DNA of 64,000 nucleotides. Source: Chrysopilus asiliformis (taxonomy: Eukaryota; Arthropoda; Insecta; Diptera; Rhagionidae). The stretch's first letter is position 1, and each line of letters opens with the position of its first letter. The notes below the pieces were generated by a model, which saw only the letters and a list, made by a program, of their open reading frames with translations, did no database searches and had not been told where the DNA came from. Location: assembly GCA_964034945.1 (NCBI GenBank), contig OZ035961.1, positions 18,677,243-18,741,242 of the forward strand, given 5' to 3'. The translations under genes were made by a program, and so were the position numbers. Shown here piece after piece: positions 59,901 to 64,000 of the stretch.

Positions 59901-61519
59901 ATTTCAATTTGCTTATTGCAAAATTTTGCAATAAGTTGAACATTTGAACATTTCCAATTCAACTAAACACCAGTTGAACATTTCCAATTCAACTAAACAT
60001 TTGGACTTGATTTCGCGTTTTTTTATCAGCGCTTTTTTAAACATAAAAATGGTGTAATTAAAAATTCAGCAAATACTGTACGACCTTTAGGGCCCTGAAA
60101 GTTCTTCGACCCATAACTCCAACATAAAACCAAACTTACTTAGTGCAAATATTTATTTTACCACAACAAATAATAAATATGAACATCATAAGAAATGCAT
60201 TTCCAATGTTCATTTATTTACTTTTTGTCAAACATAGTACGTTTTGTTCGGAGCAACCTTCACTGAGTTCAGTGGGCTAAGTCACTGCCACGCGTCGACC
60301 CCCAAAATAATTCCAACCACAAAATTTATGTGGGCCAAGTGTAATTTCTTTTGATTTACATTTCCAATTTCTGCGAGATAAGAGACTATTATTTATTACT
60401 CACCAGATGCCATCATCGTATTCATCATACAGGTGAACTGTTGTATGAAAATTTACGGTTTTTGGAATTTTTTATTTGCCCAACGCAAGGTCGGTTATAT
60501 TCGTTCTCCCAAAAAAAATTGATTATTTGAAGAAGCTCAATCAAATTTACGTAAATTGCACATAGAAATTATAACAATTTGAAAGGGGAATGCTGTAAAA
60601 TATTTAATATACAAAATTTAATGTGAATTTTCGATATGGCCATGTGAATATTAAATTGACATTCACTCGTTTCGGTTTTCAATACCAAATATTTGGAAAA
60701 TTATGATTTTTTAGACTGAATTAGAAAGTTCTTGGAAGGACTTTCTTTATATAAAATTTATTTGCACTTTATGCAGATTTTCGGGAATTACAGTAAAAAA
60801 ATACTGTATTCGTTCTTATATTTGAAAAGTTTATTGGGATTTTTTTTGCTCTGATTATAGATTTAAAATAATAACAATATTAAGAAAACTCTTAGAACTT
60901 TAACATGAACACACCCCCGTTGAAACTAAATCAGATTAACAATTTGAAGGAGATAAATTAAAATGAAATTGCTGGGTCGATTGCATAATGTTATGCAGCG
61001 AGACCGATTTTTGCATAAAATTATTGAAAATGTAGGTAACTGTTTCAGATTAACATTGAAACGGTTTGCTTATCATTACAAAAACGCAATTTATTAATGT
61101 TAATTATGCAATTCTATAGCAATAAAAATAATAACAAATGACAATGGAAAATTTTCCGCTCACTTGAAATCAAATTCTACGAATGATTTTTTTTTAATTT
61201 TAAATTTAGGTATTTGTGTGGTATATGAAATAATTTTTTTTTAATAAAAGCTCTTACTCGGACAACTCGACAGTGACAGGAAGTGATCTAGGAGGGCTCT
61301 GGTCGGTTTTTATACCAACTGTACCTAAATGCCAATTATTTTCATCGCCTTGATCGTAAACCAGATATGACCTTATAATTTAACTGGACCAACGATTTCG
61401 ATTTGATTTTGAAAGTGATAATAACCGAATTAGAACCTCTTCTCGATTGAACATAAATTTACCACCATGGATGCCATTATAACGTTCCACACAGGGCAAA
61501 ATTTTTCTTGAAAATATAA

Positions 61520-62395
61520 AAAAAGCTACTATTGCCAGGAGTCCTCGTCTAATACTCTCTATGAGGGCAGACAAAATGTTTATGAAAAAAATCCATTTGT
61601 ATGCTAGAAAGGAGAACGATTGATTCGATTGAAATTTGATGTATGGAATAGTTATGTAATATCATATTTTAAACACATTTCGTTTTAATAATTTTTTCGA
61701 GAAAATAAAAAAAGAGTATTTAATTTGTATAGGGGAGGTGAAGAGTAGTCCAACTGGATTTTTATGTATAGATAAGTAATGTAAAATCATATTCTTAACG
61801 CATTTTACCTCTATGAAGTTTTTAATGCGATGCACCATTTTCGAGAAAATTGTAAAAAAAACTGTTTCGTTTGTATGGTGGAGAAGGGTAGGAATGGTCT
61901 AATTTGGCCCGTTCAAAAACTTAGCCTTACCATTTACGAGTAACCCATTTTTTTAAAGCTCGACCGTTGATCAATTTATGAAATATACTTGTTTCCTTGG
62001 GTTACTCGGTCATCGAATTAAACTAATCAATCTTTATTAGAACATTTTTATTAAATGCCTCAACGTTTCACCTACTGTCGTCAGAGTTCTTCAGGAGGAC
62101 TTTTATTAATTAAAATTCACCATCCGCAATAACTTTCAAGACAGGAAAATCTCTCTCATCAAACGGTAGGTAATGGTGTGATGAGTAACGCAACTATACC
62201 AAAATTCAAGTCTTTAGCTTAATCCTTTCGAAGGTTATGGTGTTCAAGAACAAACGGACAGACAGACAGACGAATGGACATGCGGAAATCAAAATCTTCT
62301 GTCATCACAAACACCCTAGTGTAGTTCATTGGTGTGGTTTGATGCGGTATACTAAATCTAATATACTCTTATGCGATATTTTATATAGGGTATAA
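61520..62395 (+). repeat. R1 interspersed repeat interrupted by an insertion
   Basis: The R1 body runs 61520-61944 (to CATTTACGAGTAAC) and resumes at 62183 (GAGTAACGCAACTATACC), through GGACAGACAGACAGACG (62257-62273) and AACACCCTAGTGTAGTTC, to TATAGGGTATAAAAATG. The insert lies between duplicated GAGTAAC. Confidence 0.8.
61945..62182 (-). mobile_element. 238-bp retroelement-like insertion with 7-bp target duplication
   Basis: Flanked by GAGTAAC at 61938-61944 and 62183-62189. Read on the minus strand it includes GTGAAACGTTGAGGCATTT and ends in TTAAAAAAATGG, like a 5'-truncated retroelement tail inserted by target-primed reverse transcription. The family assignment (non-LTR or Penelope-like) is tentative. 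Confidence 0.55.
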
Positions 62396-64000
62396 AAATG
62401 ATAGAAATATATCAGTTGTGATACACACACAACTTTCGGCTGCAATATTTAGTTTCGGAAAAAATATGTAACAAATAATATTTTTTCAAATGTCTTGAGA
62501 ACCGCTAAAGATACGTAAAAACCGTTAAAGCAAAAAATGCAGGAAATTTTATTTCCTTTGAACATGGTTATATGCATTTTCTCATAATAAAAAAATTAAT
62601 AAATAAATAAAACTTAAAAAAAATAATAAAAAAATCAATATTTATTTTAATGAAAGGAAATACATTATTGCGCAGCTGGCATTATCAAGAATAAACTTTT
62701 TTTCTACGATATTAATTTTTCATCTTATTTTTCCCCTTAAGTATTGCAAAACCAATCGTTAGAAATATCCAATAAGTGAATTTTGGAAAAATCGGAAAAT
62801 TTATATACGTCATAATCAAAAATTTTTCCCCGAGAAGTATGAAATCTTTTTATCTGAAATTCCAATACCTCATCACAAAGCCAAAAAGTTTGGAAAATTA
62901 CCCATTTAAGAAATGATTGTCTTTACCCTTGAACCTTATCGCTGCTATGCCGGTGATCTTGATCAAATTGGAATTAAAATTTATCTAAGAATTTAATGAC
63001 AAACCTTACGGATAAGTACCACACATTAATAGTGTTTTCGGTATCACATTTTCACCGAGAAGCTATATTACGACCTAGCCAGTGCAACTGTACAATTTCT
63101 TATCGAAAAATTATATCACAATGTCACATTCGGCTATAATCTGCGCTACAAAATTCTCTCTATGCTCTCCATATGTTCTACACTTCATAAATGCTTAACC
63201 TTGCCCCAAATTTCCCGATGTACAATTATCGAAATATATTAACTGAACTACGAGTACACATCTCGTTACATATGTAAGCAAATATTAAAAAGAAACACCT
63301 TTTAGCACGATCGGTGGAAAAATTTTTCTCAAAACTGAACATTTGCTGTCTATCCATCTATAACGCATTCAATTCAATGGCGGCAGACCATGCCCTATGC
63401 CAAGAAATGTAAACAAAACATGAAGCCCTATCGATGAATCGTAATGTAGCTTTTTGCGTCGTGGTCTACATTTTCATAATTGGGTCACTAAAATGCATTT
63501 CGAATGTCATCCGCATTATAAACACCTTCAAGTAGTAATCATAAAAATGCGAAAGTGAATTTTTCCATTGTGGAAACCTTTGCCATATTCCGACACATGT
63601 GATAAGGGTGCTCCGATTTCAAAGAGTCGATTCATTAAATCCAACCATCCATCCTTCCAACCATCTATCTATCTATTACTGTGATGAATTTCCAACCACC
63701 CCCAACAATATTCCTCCATAAGCTCTAATTGATAACAAGTCATGTGCCGTGGAAAGTATCGGTATTATCGCAAAAATTTTCATATTTTCATAATTTTCAT
63801 TTCTGCTTAATGAGCCAATTCATATCCGAAATATACGAGTTGGTCTTAGAAATGTGCGTAAATAATTTCAGTTTATGCCACAAATTAATCTTATTGGAAA
63901 TGGCTGTATTACGAAATTGATAAAGTAATCTTATTGGAAATGGCTGTTTCCAATAAGATTAATTTATTAATTTCGTAAATTTACAAAAAACGCTTTTTAC

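Larger units (their letters stand above)
57577..64000. other. 6.4 kb without a supported gene
   Basis: Two R1 copies, an R2 copy (about 62400-62640), a 30-bp-spaced direct repeat of TTTTGCACTTAGAAAAACT at 59036/59066, and repeats of GAACATTTCCAATTCAACTA on both sides of the R1 copy (about 59160, 59946, 59975). The frame at 58289-58561 (minus) has eight Cys but no family match or splice context that I trust. Nothing recognised in 62640-64000. Confidence 0.5.

Overview
The window is AT-rich, intron-containing animal nuclear DNA, almost certainly from a dipteran fly. The best evidence is an atypical soluble guanylate cyclase gene whose conceptual product resembles Drosophila Gyc-89Da/89Db closely along its whole length. 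The abundance of small non-autonomous transposons fits an insect genome. I cannot name the species or family.

Layout. (1) 773-6112, + strand: the guanylate cyclase gene, 5' incomplete in the window, 11 coding exons. A 2.7-kb intron holds a tRNA-Pro(AGG), a 122-bp tandem repeat and a large hairpin. (2) 7135-8304, + strand: an intronless gene for a secreted leucine-rich-repeat protein. (3) 8542-57576: a tandem cluster of eleven secreted S1-family (trypsin-like) serine protease genes, called SP1-SP11 here. Ten are on the minus strand and one (SP5) on the plus strand. (4) 57577-64000: no gene recognised; only interspersed repeats.

I rebuilt the protease genes exon by exon from both strands. In every one the summed exon length is a multiple of three, and the splice phases are the same throughout. 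The shared architecture is: a signal-peptide exon; a propeptide exon (usually acidic) ending in CxxC; an exon with CG...RIVGG and the catalytic His; an exon with the catalytic Asp; an exon ending in Asp189/CQ; a 55-58-nt exon with GDSGGP; and a last exon ending in CxC. The family resembles the CG11836/CG4613/CG18735-like insect trypsins (family resemblance from memory). They are probably made as secreted zymogens cleaved after Arg. SP9 has lost the catalytic Ser and the activation motif and is a pseudoprotease. SP1 has lost one intron. SP2 and SP3 are a recent tandem duplicate. SP5 is inverted and lacks the acidic propeptide.

Much of the non-coding DNA is mobile-element debris: two mariner-type relics, piggyBac-type and TAA-target MITEs, a hAT terminus, and at least nine copies of an interspersed repeat (R1) carrying an expandable GACAGACGGA microsatellite. 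The cluster looks like a lineage-specific expansion in which sequence, propeptide length and active-site details have diversified.
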